Counted from the first letter of the stretch, positions 9,045 to 18,566 are shown. The stretch is 64,000 bases of DNA from Leucobacter insecticola (GCF_011382965.1 NZ_CP049934.1:1240001-1304000); one strand, 5' to 3'. Made by a program: numbers and translations. The notes: generated by a model from the sequence alone, not told the origin.

Positions 9045-9656
9045 ATGACCCTTAACAAGCGCGAAGCCCAAAGGGGCGCCACTAAGGCCGCCATTCTCCA
9101 AGCCGCCAGCGAAGAGTTTGACGCGCGAGGCTACGCAGGTACTGCCATCAGCGACATCGCAAACCGGCTAGACCTAACGAAAGGCTCCGTTTACTTTCAT
9201 TTTCCGTCGAAAGCCCTACTCGCCATCGAGATCGTAGACAGATACTTTTCTGCGTGGGTACCAATGCTGGAGGAGGTCGAATCGCGCGGATTGAGTGGAC
9301 TCACAGCAATTAGATGGGTTAGCGAGCAGGCAGCCGCAAGCTATCGCGATAATGCAACTATTAGAGCGTCGGTGCGGCTTATGCGTGAAGCCTCACTGAT
9401 AGATGCAGAAATGCCAACGCCTTTCGTTGACTGGATGGAGAACACCCATCGCTGGCTCATCCAGGCGCGAGATGCTGGCGAGCTTAGGGACGGACTCGAT
9501 CTCGAGGACGCGGCCTGGCATATTGTTGCGGTTTTTCACGGTATCCAGGAAGTCGCGAGTCGACTAGGCGAATGCGCTCAACTAGCGTCGAAAAATGCGA
9601 CGATCTGGTCGCTACTACTAAAGGGCATCGAATCTGGAAATGAAACCAAGGCCTGA
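9045..9656 (+). CDS. TetR-family regulator, gamma-butyrolactone-receptor-like
   Basis: About 203 residues. The N-terminal TetR HTH (about 10-55) includes D-L-T-K-G-S-V-Y-F-H-F, followed by a ligand-binding domain. The motifs R-A-S-V-R-L, P-F-V-D-W and the overall spacing resemble the ArpA/ScbR group of autoregulator receptors from Streptomyces. The ATG at 9045 is preferred because GAAGAG lies seven bases upstream; a GTG at 9030 is in frame. It converges on the exporter gene of the lasso cluster and is the only regulator adjacent to it. A butyrolactone-type synthase (AfsA) is not in the window, so the ligand is unknown. It could also sense the peptide or another small molecule. Confidence 0.7.
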   Translation: MTLNKREAQRGATKAAILQAASEEFDARGYAGTAISDIANRLDLTKGSVYFHFPSKALLAIEIVDRYFSAWVPMLEEVESRGLSGLTAIRWVSEQAAASYRDNATIRASVRLMREASLIDAEMPTPFVDWMENTHRWLIQARDAGELRDGLDLEDAAWHIVAVFHGIQEVASRLGECAQLASKNATIWSLLLKGIESGNETKA

Positions 9657-9698
9657 ACAGGGTAATTTTCTCGCGCTTATCGAGCCAGCTCCCATTGG

Positions 9699-11471
9699 CT
9701 ATGATGCACCTTTCATCGCACGGACAAGGGTATCGTTGTCACTCAGTTGCTCAATCGGCCCCGATCCGGCCACTTTTCCACCTTCGAGAACTACGATCGA
9801 GTCAGCCGATTGAATTAGCGCCGCACGGTGAGTTATCACGAGGACTAGGTGCGCCTTGGCCAAACGGCGAATTGCTTCCGCAACGAGACGTTCGTTCTCG
9901 ACGTCGAGACTTGAACTAGGTTCGTCAAAGAGATAAATGGGTGAAGGTGTTAGAAGTGCGCGGGCTAGCGCGACACGTTGTCTTTCACCGCCTGATAATG
10001 CATGGCCACGCTCCCCAACCCTCGAATCTAGGCCGTTCGGCAATTCCGAGATGAACTGACCGAGCCCACTTTGAACAAGTGCCTCAACAAGCCGTTCATC
10101 TCCAGCAGCAAGTTCACTGGCAATCCTTCCATAGAGCAAGTTCTCACGAAGCGTTCCATCAAGAAGCGGCGAATCCTGATCAACCAAGGTGAGCATGCGG
10201 CGATGATCAAACGGATCCAAATCCAGGATACTCGCTCCATTCACAAGTATGCGACCAGAAGAAGGAGTCATGAATTGTTCAAGCAGATTGATAATGGTGG
10301 ACTTGCCAGCGCCCGACGGACCGACAATTGCGGCAATTCCTGGGCCTTGAAGACTAAACGTCACATTGTCTATCGCGTTCCTTTCATCGTCATAGCTTGC
10401 GGTGACGCCCTTAAACTCAATGGACGTCGGTGCGTGGAGGTTGTAGTTCGCTGCGCCTCTATCTTCGTAGTCCCGTCTCCTTTCGGAACCGAGCATCTTC
10501 GTATCCTCAATTCGCTGGAGCCCCGCGAGGCCCTGCTGCAACGTGGCCAAAGCGCCGAATAGTCCAGCAAGAGGCATCACGAGATAAGTGGCGTAGAGCA
10601 GGAAAGCGACAAGGTCACCGATATCCATTTCCCCCTTCGCTACTCGGATTCCACCGAGCAATAACACAATGAGCAAAGCACCATTGACTGCGAGCTCGAT
10701 CGCGGGACTCACCAAGGCACCTAGGCGTGCCGCACGAAGACCACCGTTATAGGCCTCATCGGTAGAGGCGTCGAGGCGAGTTCGCTCATCTTCTTCCGCC
10801 GAAAATGCTTTGACTGTGCGAATCGAGCCGAGAATACGTTCAAGATCAGCAGCATACTGTCCAACGGCTCCTTGGGCACGCTCAGTGGCGACTCGAATAC
10901 CAGCAAGAACAGTTACAACAAGTAGCGCAGCGACAACGATAGTGACGACCATTACCAAAAGAAGAGTCTTGTCAAGGCTGAGCATTAAGATCAGTGTACC
11001 TACACCATAAATGGCAACGGAGAACAACTGCACCAGACTCGTCGAGAGCATTTGTCTCACTACGGTGGTGTCACTAGTAGCCCTCGCCAGCAAGTCACCG
11101 GATCTGAATCGAGAGAGAGCCTTCAACGGCGCGCTGAGTATGCGCTTTCCGATGGATTTACGAAGATCGCGGGCCACGTTTTCGCTAACGCGTTCAAGTA
11201 GATATTGGGAGAGCGCGTCAATCACGGCACCAACTACAAACAGCCCGGCAAGAGCTACGATAAGCCCGCCAATTCTACCTTCATTGCTAACCTTATCAAT
11301 GAGCGTCTTTGTCAGCCAGGGTTGCGTAAGTGCCACCACCGCACCGACAGCCGTCAGTGCGAGCGCGAACACGAGTGCCGTTCTGTGACCTCGAAACAGC
11401 CGAACCGCTGACCATATGTTAGCGCGCGGCTCTTCGTTTTCAAGGCTCGTGGGCTTGGAGGAGCGCATCAT
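9699..11471 (-). CDS. Lasso peptide ABC exporter (protein D)
   Basis: A 590-residue half-transporter with about six membrane helices (residues 20-300) fused to a nucleotide-binding domain. It has Walker A G-P-S-G-A-G-K-S-T, signature L-S-G-G-E-R-Q-R-V and Walker B I-Y-L-F-D-E-P. In lasso clusters such proteins export the mature peptide and give self-immunity. The start at 11471 overlaps the protease stop (ATGA) with GGAAGGAAGA in front; an upstream ATG at 11483 is in frame. It is the last gene of the lasso operon. Base composition is clearly lower in G+C than the MobF or VirB4 genes. Confidence 0.9.
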   Translation of the reverse strand: MMRSSKPTSLENEEPRANIWSAVRLFRGHRTALVFALALTAVGAVVALTQPWLTKTLIDKVSNEGRIGGLIVALAGLFVVGAVIDALSQYLLERVSENVARDLRKSIGKRILSAPLKALSRFRSGDLLARATSDTTVVRQMLSTSLVQLFSVAIYGVGTLILMLSLDKTLLLVMVVTIVVAALLVVTVLAGIRVATERAQGAVGQYAADLERILGSIRTVKAFSAEEDERTRLDASTDEAYNGGLRAARLGALVSPAIELAVNGALLIVLLLGGIRVAKGEMDIGDLVAFLLYATYLVMPLAGLFGALATLQQGLAGLQRIEDTKMLGSERRRDYEDRGAANYNLHAPTSIEFKGVTASYDDERNAIDNVTFSLQGPGIAAIVGPSGAGKSTIINLLEQFMTPSSGRILVNGASILDLDPFDHRRMLTLVDQDSPLLDGTLRENLLYGRIASELAAGDERLVEALVQSGLGQFISELPNGLDSRVGERGHALSGGERQRVALARALLTPSPIYLFDEPSSSLDVENERLVAEAIRRLAKAHLVLVITHRAALIQSADSIVVLEGGKVAGSGPIEQLSDNDTLVRAMKGAS

Positions 11472-11896
11472 TCTTCCTTCCATCGGACGCTGTCAAGGAC
11501 AGCAAATTGACCCGGTTCGATCCCTTCCGCCACGGGATGACCGTTGACTTCGACCCATGCGTGCGCACCAAATGGCGCAGTAGTTCGCACACCAACACAC
11601 CAGTCAGCAAAGCCGCCTTCTGCGCGGCAGAGTAGGGCGACTGCTATTGACCGCGGGACGCATCCTTCACGATGGGCACAGCGCACGCTTAATGCGATCA
11701 CTTGAGCCCTCGCTTGTTTTGCATCATCCAAGCTTGAGGGCTTTCTGCTGGTGTTGAGGAGCTTCAAAAACCAAATGATTCGTCGAGGCTTGAGTTTGCA
11801 GAGCAGAAATGCGACCCCAATTGCAGTGCGTACTTTTATCCTACGGAGAACGCTCATCGGACTCTTCGGCTGAGATATCGTCACTTCATAGCTCAT
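11468..11896 (-). CDS. Lasso peptide leader peptidase (protein B2)
   Basis: A 142-residue transglutaminase-fold cysteine protease that removes the leader peptide before ring closure. The Cys nucleophile is in R-E-G-C-V-P-R-S (Cys79) and the catalytic His in G-A-H-A-W-V-E-V (His112). The usual third acidic residue is not in its standard form; E124 in P-V-A-E-G is a candidate. The N-terminal half (10-70) is the mostly helical region usual for B2. The start at 11896 overlaps the B1 gene by 11 bp (ATGAGCTATGA); an earlier in-frame ATG at 11917 is less likely. It works with B1, which delivers the substrate. Confidence 0.9.
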   Translation of the reverse strand: MSYEVTISQPKSPMSVLRRIKVRTAIGVAFLLCKLKPRRIIWFLKLLNTSRKPSSLDDAKQARAQVIALSVRCAHREGCVPRSIAVALLCRAEGGFADWCVGVRTTAPFGAHAWVEVNGHPVAEGIEPGQFAVLDSVRWKEE

Positions 11897-12146
11897 GGGT
11901 AAGACCGGCCTTTTCAAGTTCTTTTAGAAGCGCCAACAGGTCTTGCTCGATTAGCTCGACGGGGGCCTCGTATTCTTGGCCGAGTGCAATCGCGACCTCG
12001 CTCACCGACATTCCTTGTCGGAGCATGGTTATCAGTTGCAAGCCTGTCTCAGTTAGGTTCCAGTAGGTCCCGGTTTTCTTGTCAAGTAAGATCGCACCAT
12101 ACTCGGTTGGTGCAATCGACACCGACTCCTTCAGACTCGTCCCCAT
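11886..12146 (-). CDS. Lasso peptide RRE protein (PqqD-like B1)
   Basis: An 86-residue RiPP recognition element. The PqqD-like fold signature Y-G-A-I-L-L-D-x-x-T-G-x-Y-W-x-L-N/T-x-T-G runs across residues 16-35, followed by a helical region. In two-part lasso systems this protein binds the leader motif YxxPxLxxxGxxxxxT and presents the precursor to B2. The ATG at 12146 overlaps the end of the cyclase gene by 16 bp; the in-frame ATG at 12179 would add an 11-residue Gly/Lys tail unusual for the family. It is tightly coupled to both neighbours. Confidence 0.92.
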   Translation of the reverse strand: MGTSLKESVSIAPTEYGAILLDKKTGTYWNLTETGLQLITMLRQGMSVSEVAIALGQEYEAPVELIEQDLLALLKELEKAGLTHEL

Positions 12147-13945
12147 TGAACCTCCTCCTCCCTTTGTGCTCTTGCCCACATTTCCACGGCAAGTGTTTGG
12201 TCAAACATCCCCAAATCCATCCTCGGATCGGTAGGCCATTGAATCAGGCGACGAAGTAGAGGTTCGTCGATCAACCCTTCTCTGCTGAGGACAGAGTTTG
12301 TGAAGACTTGAATGAGTTTTTCTGCATTTTGCTCGAGTCCGCGGTATTCGTCACTCACCGCCATGCCTTTGGTGTTCCGTGATGTTGTTTTGTCTGAAAG
12401 GAACGGGGATGCGACTTCCGCTAATAACGGCTTGTATCGCCTAAGCGAATACCGAAGGCGCGGAGACAGCCCAAAGGCTGCTCGGGCGACACGATCATCA
12501 AAGTATGGGGAAGCAAGATGAACGCCGAGAGCCGCAGTTGCTTGCTCAAGCGGGCGAAGGGCTTCGGTTCCTGATTGGACTGAATTCCACTGGAGGTGAT
12601 CCAATAGTTTTCCAGCCCTAAGATCATGCCCCTCCTCGAGGAGTTCGGCGGCAACCTGAGCACGCGCATCGGTCGTCACCCATGATGGCACGGATGGCAA
12701 GAACTCCCACATAAGAGCATCTGGCACAGTCTGATCTGAGCTGATGGCGTGCGCGGAGTGTCTCAGCCAATTGGAGTAGGTGCGACGACTAAAGGCCCCA
12801 CGTATGATCCCTGAGAGGCCGACTCCTATTGAGGTACGAGCTTCCCTTCGCTCTTTCCACCACATAACTGGATCGCCGAGGTAATGCTGTGGCAATGGAG
12901 TAAACAGATGATCGCCTCCCATTCCAGTGAAATGGGTCCTTGATCCTAGTTTCGCCATGTCAAGGTACCCAGCAACTTGCCGAGGTATATCTAGGATGGT
13001 GGGAGTTGGCTCATCGAACAACAAGCCAGAATCAGAGATGTCAATGTGGTCGTAGAAGAATGGCAACTCCGCTGGTTCTATTACGGTATGCCTCACTGCT
13101 GAACCTAGTTCTCCGACAACCTGCCTTGACCAGGTGAGATCATCGTCCCCGGGGTCGCGACTCGCCATGGTTAGTGCTTCAAGTTGACCCACGCACTCCA
13201 ATCCGATTGAGGCAACGCAAGCAGAGTCTATTCCCGATACGTCGGCGCTAACGAGGCTTGCATTTGAGGAGTGGGCTTTCACGGACTGGCGAAGTTCCTC
13301 TCGTATCACTTCGCTTCCACTTGAGAAGGATAGAGAAATCGACTCCTGAGGGCTCCGAGCCAGTTCTGTTGCAAATGGAGCGCCTCGATTCGCGATGATG
13401 AATGAGCCGGGAGGAACGGTGCTCACTGAGGGCCACATGGTGTTCTGACGTGATCCCGCGTGGACACCGAGGAGGCGCGATGCAAGGCGGGACTTTGAAT
13501 ATGTTTCGTTCAATACCCACGCAAGCAACTGAGCGTGGCTTGCGATGATCCAGCCGTTTCCGGTTTGGGTGACATATACGCGCTTGGTGCCGCTTCGGGT
13601 TCCCTCCACTCGGACGAACTCTTCATCATGCGCCAAGGAATGAAAACTTCCGCCTGCCATGAGTGGGTCAAGCGCCCTGACGCTAGAAGCGCCGTGCAAG
13701 CTGTCGCGTATCGCCTGGGGGCTGGCGCTGATCGAGCCGAGTAGAACTATCGACCGGTCGCTAGTGGTCGCATGGATGACTTCATCCTGGTCCCAGCTGC
13801 CGACTAGCCATGTGCGCCCGGATTGATATGAAATTCTGCTGCTTTGCGCCTTAAAGCCTCCAGGCGGCCGGGGTGAAGGCATGGCGGGAGCCGACTCAAT
13901 GTCGGGTAGCGCCACAAACCAGCTCTCGCCATGTCTTCTGGTCAT
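12131..13945 (-). CDS. Lasso peptide cyclase (asparagine-synthetase-like, protein C)
   Basis: A 604-residue homologue of asparagine synthetase B. In lasso biosynthesis it adenylates the side-chain carboxylate of the ring Glu/Asp and closes the macrolactam with the core N-terminus. The N-terminal half keeps the glutaminase-like fold but lacks the Cys2 nucleophile, as expected. The ATP-pyrophosphatase motif, normally S-G-G-x-D-S, reads S-G-I-D-S at residues 237-241, one residue short. The start at 13945 has CAGGAG six bases upstream and follows the precursor stop by 18 bp. Context leaves little doubt about the role; whether the shortened loop still works is open. Confidence 0.92.
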   Translation of the reverse strand: MTRRHGESWFVALPDIESAPAMPSPRPPGGFKAQSSRISYQSGRTWLVGSWDQDEVIHATTSDRSIVLLGSISASPQAIRDSLHGASSVRALDPLMAGGSFHSLAHDEEFVRVEGTRSGTKRVYVTQTGNGWIIASHAQLLAWVLNETYSKSRLASRLLGVHAGSRQNTMWPSVSTVPPGSFIIANRGAPFATELARSPQESISLSFSSGSEVIREELRQSVKAHSSNASLVSADVSGIDSACVASIGLECVGQLEALTMASRDPGDDDLTWSRQVVGELGSAVRHTVIEPAELPFFYDHIDISDSGLLFDEPTPTILDIPRQVAGYLDMAKLGSRTHFTGMGGDHLFTPLPQHYLGDPVMWWKERREARTSIGVGLSGIIRGAFSRRTYSNWLRHSAHAISSDQTVPDALMWEFLPSVPSWVTTDARAQVAAELLEEGHDLRAGKLLDHLQWNSVQSGTEALRPLEQATAALGVHLASPYFDDRVARAAFGLSPRLRYSLRRYKPLLAEVASPFLSDKTTSRNTKGMAVSDEYRGLEQNAEKLIQVFTNSVLSREGLIDEPLLRRLIQWPTDPRMDLGMFDQTLAVEMWARAQREEEVQWGRV

Positions 13946-13963
13946 TTCAACTCCTGTGTTGAA

Positions 13964-14080
13964 CTAGAGCCCGAGAGGGACCCGGATGCGGGGCTCGGGG
14001 ATACCGCGCCGAAGGAACCCTGTGTCCTTCTCGAATGATCCCACTCGAATCAGCCAAGGCTGGATATACGTCTTCTTCAT
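13964..14080 (-). CDS. Lasso peptide precursor (protein A), 38 residues
   Basis: A small gene with an ideal ribosome site (AGGAGGTGA) in front of the ATG at 14080. The leader (21 residues) fits the RRE motif YxxPxLxxxGxxxxxTx exactly: Tyr5, Pro8, Leu10, Gly14, Thr20. With Thr at leader position -2 the core is FLRRGIPEPRIRVPLGL. The predicted ring is an eight-residue macrolactam between Phe1 and Glu8, with a nine-residue tail. The layout parallels the fusilassin precursor, whose leader also ends T-G before an aromatic residue. The alternative, Gly as residue 1 and Glu9, would place Thr at -1 and fits the motif less well. It is first gene of the operon A-C-B1-B2-D. With ring closure assumed the peptide has four Arg and no free acidic side chain. 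Confidence 0.9.
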   Translation of the reverse strand: MKKTYIQPWLIRVGSFEKDTGFLRRGIPEPRIRVPLGL

Positions 14081-14096
14081 CTCACTTCACCTCCTC

Positions 14097-14118
14097 ACAT
14101 ACCGTACGGCTAGTCAGT
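14097..14118. promoter_or_regulatory. Candidate ARE-like operator upstream of lasso precursor
   Basis: ACATACCGTACGGCTAGT, continuing CAGT, lies about 17 bp upstream of the precursor start. Its ACATACC...CGG half resembles the autoregulatory elements bound by butyrolactone receptors. It shares ATAC and TCAGT blocks with the palindrome in front of the TetR gene (9008-9021). It lies in the 141-bp spacer that also holds the divergent relaxase start. Confidence 0.45.
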
Positions 14119-14221
14119 AAATAATCGCACATGATGACGCTCTGCACAAGAGGTTCGTCAGAATTGCCTCGTTGAACTCACGCGTCCCTCAGCCGCTCAA
14201 CTGACAAAGGAGTAGCCATAG

Positions 14222-17200
14222 GTGAACCCAGATCGGATGCCGCCAGATCTGCCGTACCTGCATGACATGACGGTGTCGATCAGAGTGATGAGCGCTGGTC
14301 AGGGGTACCGGTACTTACTCAGTTCAGTTGCGGTCAATGATGGGGACTTAGGCTCCGTGTCCACGTTGACAAGGTATTACACCGAGACTGGAACCCCGCC
14401 GGGGCGCTGGCAGGGTGCAGGTCTCGCCGGTCTCGCCGGTCGAATCTCGAGCAATGATGAGGTGAGCGAGCAGCAGCTTCGGTTGCTCATGGGGGCTGGT
14501 AAGGATCCCACCACTGGTGAGTTGCTTGGACGTCCCTATCGGCAGTTCGCCACCGCAGCGCAGCGGGTCGAGCGTCGGATCGACAGACTTCCAAAGGGTC
14601 TCTCCCGAGACGAGAGGGACGATCAGGTCGCATTGATCGAGACGGAGGAGGCTAAGAAGCCTACTGCTGCTCCTGTGGCAGGCTTCGATCTGACGTTTTC
14701 GGTGCCGAAGTCGGTGTCCACGCTGTGGGCGGTCGCTGATGCTGGGATGCAGGCGTTGATCGCGCAAGCACACCACGCTGCGATCCAGGATGTGATCGGG
14801 CTGCTCGAGCGCGATGTTGCGATGACCCGTGTCGGTGCAGCTGGACCGCGCGGTGCTGTTGCACAAGTTGAGGTGCACGGTGTGGTGGCGACCGCCTATG
14901 ACCATTACGACTCTCGCTCTGCAGATCCTCAGCTACACACCCACGTCGTTGTTGCGAACCGGGTACAAGCAGTACGCGACGGGAAGTGGCGGACCTTGGA
15001 CTCGCGCGCGCTGCACGGTGCAATCACGGGGCTGTCCGAGCACTACAACGCAGTTCTCTCCGACCACCTAGCGGCGCTGGTCGGTGTTAGTTGGGAAGCC
15101 CGGGAACGTGGCCCAGGGAGGTCGACCGCGTGGGAGATCGCCGGGGTGCCACAAGCGTTGATGGATGAGTTCTCCTCCCGCACTCGTGATCTTGAGCTAG
15201 TCAAGGAGCGACTGGTCGCGGAGTACCGCGAAAAGCATGGGCGGGAGCCGTCCTCGAAAGTGCTGTGGAAGTTGCGTCAACAGGCGACCCTAGAGACTCG
15301 GCCAGCCAAACAGCACCATTCACTCAATGACCTCACCACCATGTGGCGCAGCCGCGCCGAGGGCTTCTTCACCAAGATGCTTCGACCTGGGCTCGCACGC
15401 TCATCTCAGAGAGCACACAGGAGCCGATGCTGCGCGCCGACGACCTCGCTCTCGACGACTTGACCGATGTCGCAGAGGTAGTGGTGGAGGTTGTGGGAGG
15501 TCGTCGTGCGACGTGGAAGCGATGGAATCTGCACGCCGAAGCCGTCAGGCAAACGATGGGGCTTCGGTTCGCTTCGACCGCTGACCGGGACGCGGTAGTG
15601 GGCATGATCGTTGACGCTGCCGAACGAGCCTCGCTCCAGCTCACGCCCGGCGAACTCGCATCCACCCCAGCAGTGTTCCTCCAGCGCGACGGTTCCAGCG
15701 CGTTTCGTCCCAAGGCATCGCTTGTCTACACCTCGGAGAAGATGCTGGCCGCCGAGGACCGCCTCCTTGCTGCCTCATCGCAGCGAACCGCCCCAACCCT
15801 TCCGATCGCGCTCGTCGACCATGTCGCACAGAAGCCTGGCCCCAGCGGGCACACCCTGTCTACAGAACAGCAGCAGGCGGTCGCGAAGATCGCCGTCTCC
15901 GGACGAACCCTCGATCTCCTCGTCGGTCCGGCAGGCACAGGAAAGACCACCACTATGAGCGGACTGCACCGAGCTTGGGAACGCGCACATGGACGCGGAT
16001 CGGTGATTGGCCTGGCCCCGTCGGCCGTGGCCGCTGAGGTGCTCGCAACAGACCTCGGGATCAGCACTGAGAACACCGCGAAATGGCTACACGAGCACCA
16101 TCACGGCCGATGGAACCTCACCGCCAATCAGCTCGTCATCATTGACGAGGCCTCGCTAGCCGGCACCCTCGCACTCGACGCCATCACCGCCCACGCCGCA
16201 GAGGCCGGGGCGAAGGTGCTGCTGGTCGGTGACTGGGGCCAGTTGACCGCGGTGGACGCGGGCGGCGCGTTCGGGATGCTGGTGCGCGACCGCGGCGACG
16301 CCCCGCAACTGATGGATGTGCGCCGGTTCCGCAACGACTGGGAAAAGCAGGCTTCGCTCGCCCTGCGCATCGGTGACACCGACGTCATCGACACCTACAT
16401 TAACAATGACCGCATCATCCACGGTGCCTACGAGACGATCCTCGACCAATCCTACGGAGCCTGGCTCACCGACCGTGCGGCAGGTCTCACGTCCGTGCTC
16501 ATCGCAGAAACCCTAGACACGGTCGCAGATCTCAACGCTCGTGCCCGCACCGACCGGATCGTCGCAGGAGAAGTCGCCCCCGACGGCCTGCGCCTTCACG
16601 ACGGCAACGAAGCCTCCGCCGGTGACATCGTCATCACTCGCCGCAACGACCGGCGCCTCTCGCTCGGGCGCGGCTGGGTCAAGAACGGTGACCGCTGGAT
16701 CGTCACCGCCACCAACAACGACGGATCCCTCACCGCCCGCCGAGAAAAGTCCAAATGGCGCACTACCATCACCCTCCCCGCTGCCTATGTCGCCACCGAC
16801 CTGGAACTCGGCTACGCCATCACCACACACCGTGCCGAGGGCTCAACCCTCGACACCGGTCACGCCATCGTCCATTCCCCAGAGATGACTCGAGAAGCCC
16901 TCTACGTCTCAGGCACCCGCGGACGGGAAGCCAACCACATCTACGTCGCTACCGACCAACACCACCTCGAGGAACACCAACATCGCGACGACCTCACCAT
17001 GACCGCACGCAGCATCCTGTACGGAATCCTCCAACACGAAGGTGCAGAGAAGTCAGCACACGAGACCATCCGCGCAGAGCAAGATACGTGGGGTTCACTG
17101 TGGCAGCTCGCTGCTGAGCACGAAACAATCGCCAACGAAGCCCAACAACAACGCTGGATCACGCTCTGCGAAGAAGGCGGCCTCACCGCCGAACAGATCG

Positions 17201-17787
17201 ATGACCTCATCGATTCTGAATCCTTCGGGATCCTCGCCACAGAACTACGCCGCCTAGAAGCAGCCGGGCACCGCATCGACGCCCTCCTGCCGAGGGTCAT
17301 CCGGGCAGGCCGCCTGAATGAGGTAGAAGACCTTGGGTCATTGCTGCGATACCGGGTCACCACAGTGGCAGCCGCGTACCCGCCAGTGAAGTCACCTGAA
17401 GCCGGTCTCATCGCAGGGCTCATCCCCAGGGCTATCGGAATCACCGACGACGACATGGCACGTGCCCTCACCGGACGAGAGGAACTCATCACCAAACGTG
17501 CCGCAGCCCAAACCCGGCTCGCCCTCGAGCAACGCGAGCCCTGGATCGAGACACTGAACCCCCGACTATCGCCTCCGGAGCTGCTAGCTCAGATGGAACT
17601 CATCGTTGCCTACCGCGACCGCTGGGGTATCACTGCAACAAGCCCCCTCGGAACGATCCCCGATGACGACGCCCAACGCATCGACTACAAACGAGCCCAA
17701 GTGCACCTGAAAACATCGAGCACACAGAAAGCACCCGTTGAGCGCGCCAAACAAAGTCAGTCACGGATCTCTCAACGCGCCTTCTAG
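14222..17787 (+). CDS. MobF (TrwC/TraI-like) relaxase-helicase, one-base frameshift
   Basis: Nicks the transfer origin, stays bound to the strand and unwinds DNA during conjugation. The N-terminal relaxase part (14222-about 15376) has candidate catalytic tyrosines (Y-R-Y-L-L, R-Y-Y-T-E) and the metal-binding triad in P-Q-L-H-T-H-V-V-V. The C-terminal RecD-like helicase has Walker A G-P-A-G-T-G-K-T-T (15925-15951), L-V-I-I-D-E-A-S and the motif T-T-H-R-A-E-G-S-T. The two parts lie in different frames and meet near 15376; one extra G there (AAG-GAT) gives a seamless protein. No slippery heptamer is visible, so this is a mutation or sequence error. The start is GTG 14222 behind AAAGGAG; ATG 14267 is an alternative. 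Confidence 0.88.
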
Positions 17788-18009
17788 TATCATCTCGTAT
17801 GCCTACTCAATTTCTTACTTGGTGTTATGCAGGCGCACTAGTCCCAGTTCTGCATTTTTGCGTGAGAAACTCGGCACGGCACGGACTTTCGGAACCAAAA
17901 CGGTGATCTCAATGGCGGCTCAAATGGAAAAAGTCATACTACGAGCGTGTTCGGCTAGTCTATCGGTGCATAGCTAATTTGAGGACTGTCGCTGTGATTG
18001 TGAGGAATA

Positions 18010-18474
18010 ATGTTCACCCCATGTCCAAACGAGCCGTCCAAGCCCTATTCGTTTGCAGATGAGCCGTCATGGCCGACGGTGATCGATGTGAGCACCGGTG
18101 ACCGAATTTCCGTCCCTCCCTTTGCTACAACCAAGCAAGCGTGTGAGCGTGCGGAAATGATCCGAAGTGCGCGTCTCCGCAAACTACGAGTCTTTCCGGA
18201 TCACGGTCGTGACTGGCCACTGTGGGACGATTCTGAGCAATACACAGTATGTCCTAGCGACTATGGATTGTCTGCTCAGTTAACCGATCGGCTACGACTC
18301 TGGATGGACGAATGGATAGCGCTGGCAAATGCTGCTTTGCGTTCTGACGACCAGTACGAGGGAGCAAAGGTGAGTTCAAGCTGGTTCGATCTGGGCGACG
18401 AGATCACTCGGGAGATCGCCATTGAGGTGTGGAATACTGCGGATGTCTACCCGGAATTTCGGCGTTTTTTTTGA
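18010..18474 (+). CDS. Hypothetical 154-residue protein
   Basis: An acidic, Trp-rich soluble protein with no recognised family. It starts at ATG 18010 with a GAGGAAT ribosome-like site. Repeated Trp residues (S-W-P-T, R-D-W-P-L-W, L-W-M-D-E-W) and a compact size resemble immunity-type proteins of polymorphic toxin loci. It converges on the secreted nuclease-like gene at 18636-19388, with a shared hairpin between them. A role as the cognate immunity protein is only a guess from size, composition and position. Confidence 0.6.
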   Translation: MFTPCPNEPSKPYSFADEPSWPTVIDVSTGDRISVPPFATTKQACERAEMIRSARLRKLRVFPDHGRDWPLWDDSEQYTVCPSDYGLSAQLTDRLRLWMDEWIALANAALRSDDQYEGAKVSSSWFDLGDEITREIAIEVWNTADVYPEFRRFF

Positions 18475-18566
18475 GAAGATCCACCCTATTCGAGCAAGCA
18501 TGCACCCCTCCTTTGAAAAGCTCGTCCGATCGCAAAGAAGCAACACCCAATAGGTACTTCTCTAAC

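Noticed and set aside
15360-15390. Programmed -1 frameshift in MobF
   Set aside because: No slippery heptamer or following hairpin is visible, MobF proteins are normally one frame, and similar single-base losses occur in many other genes here.
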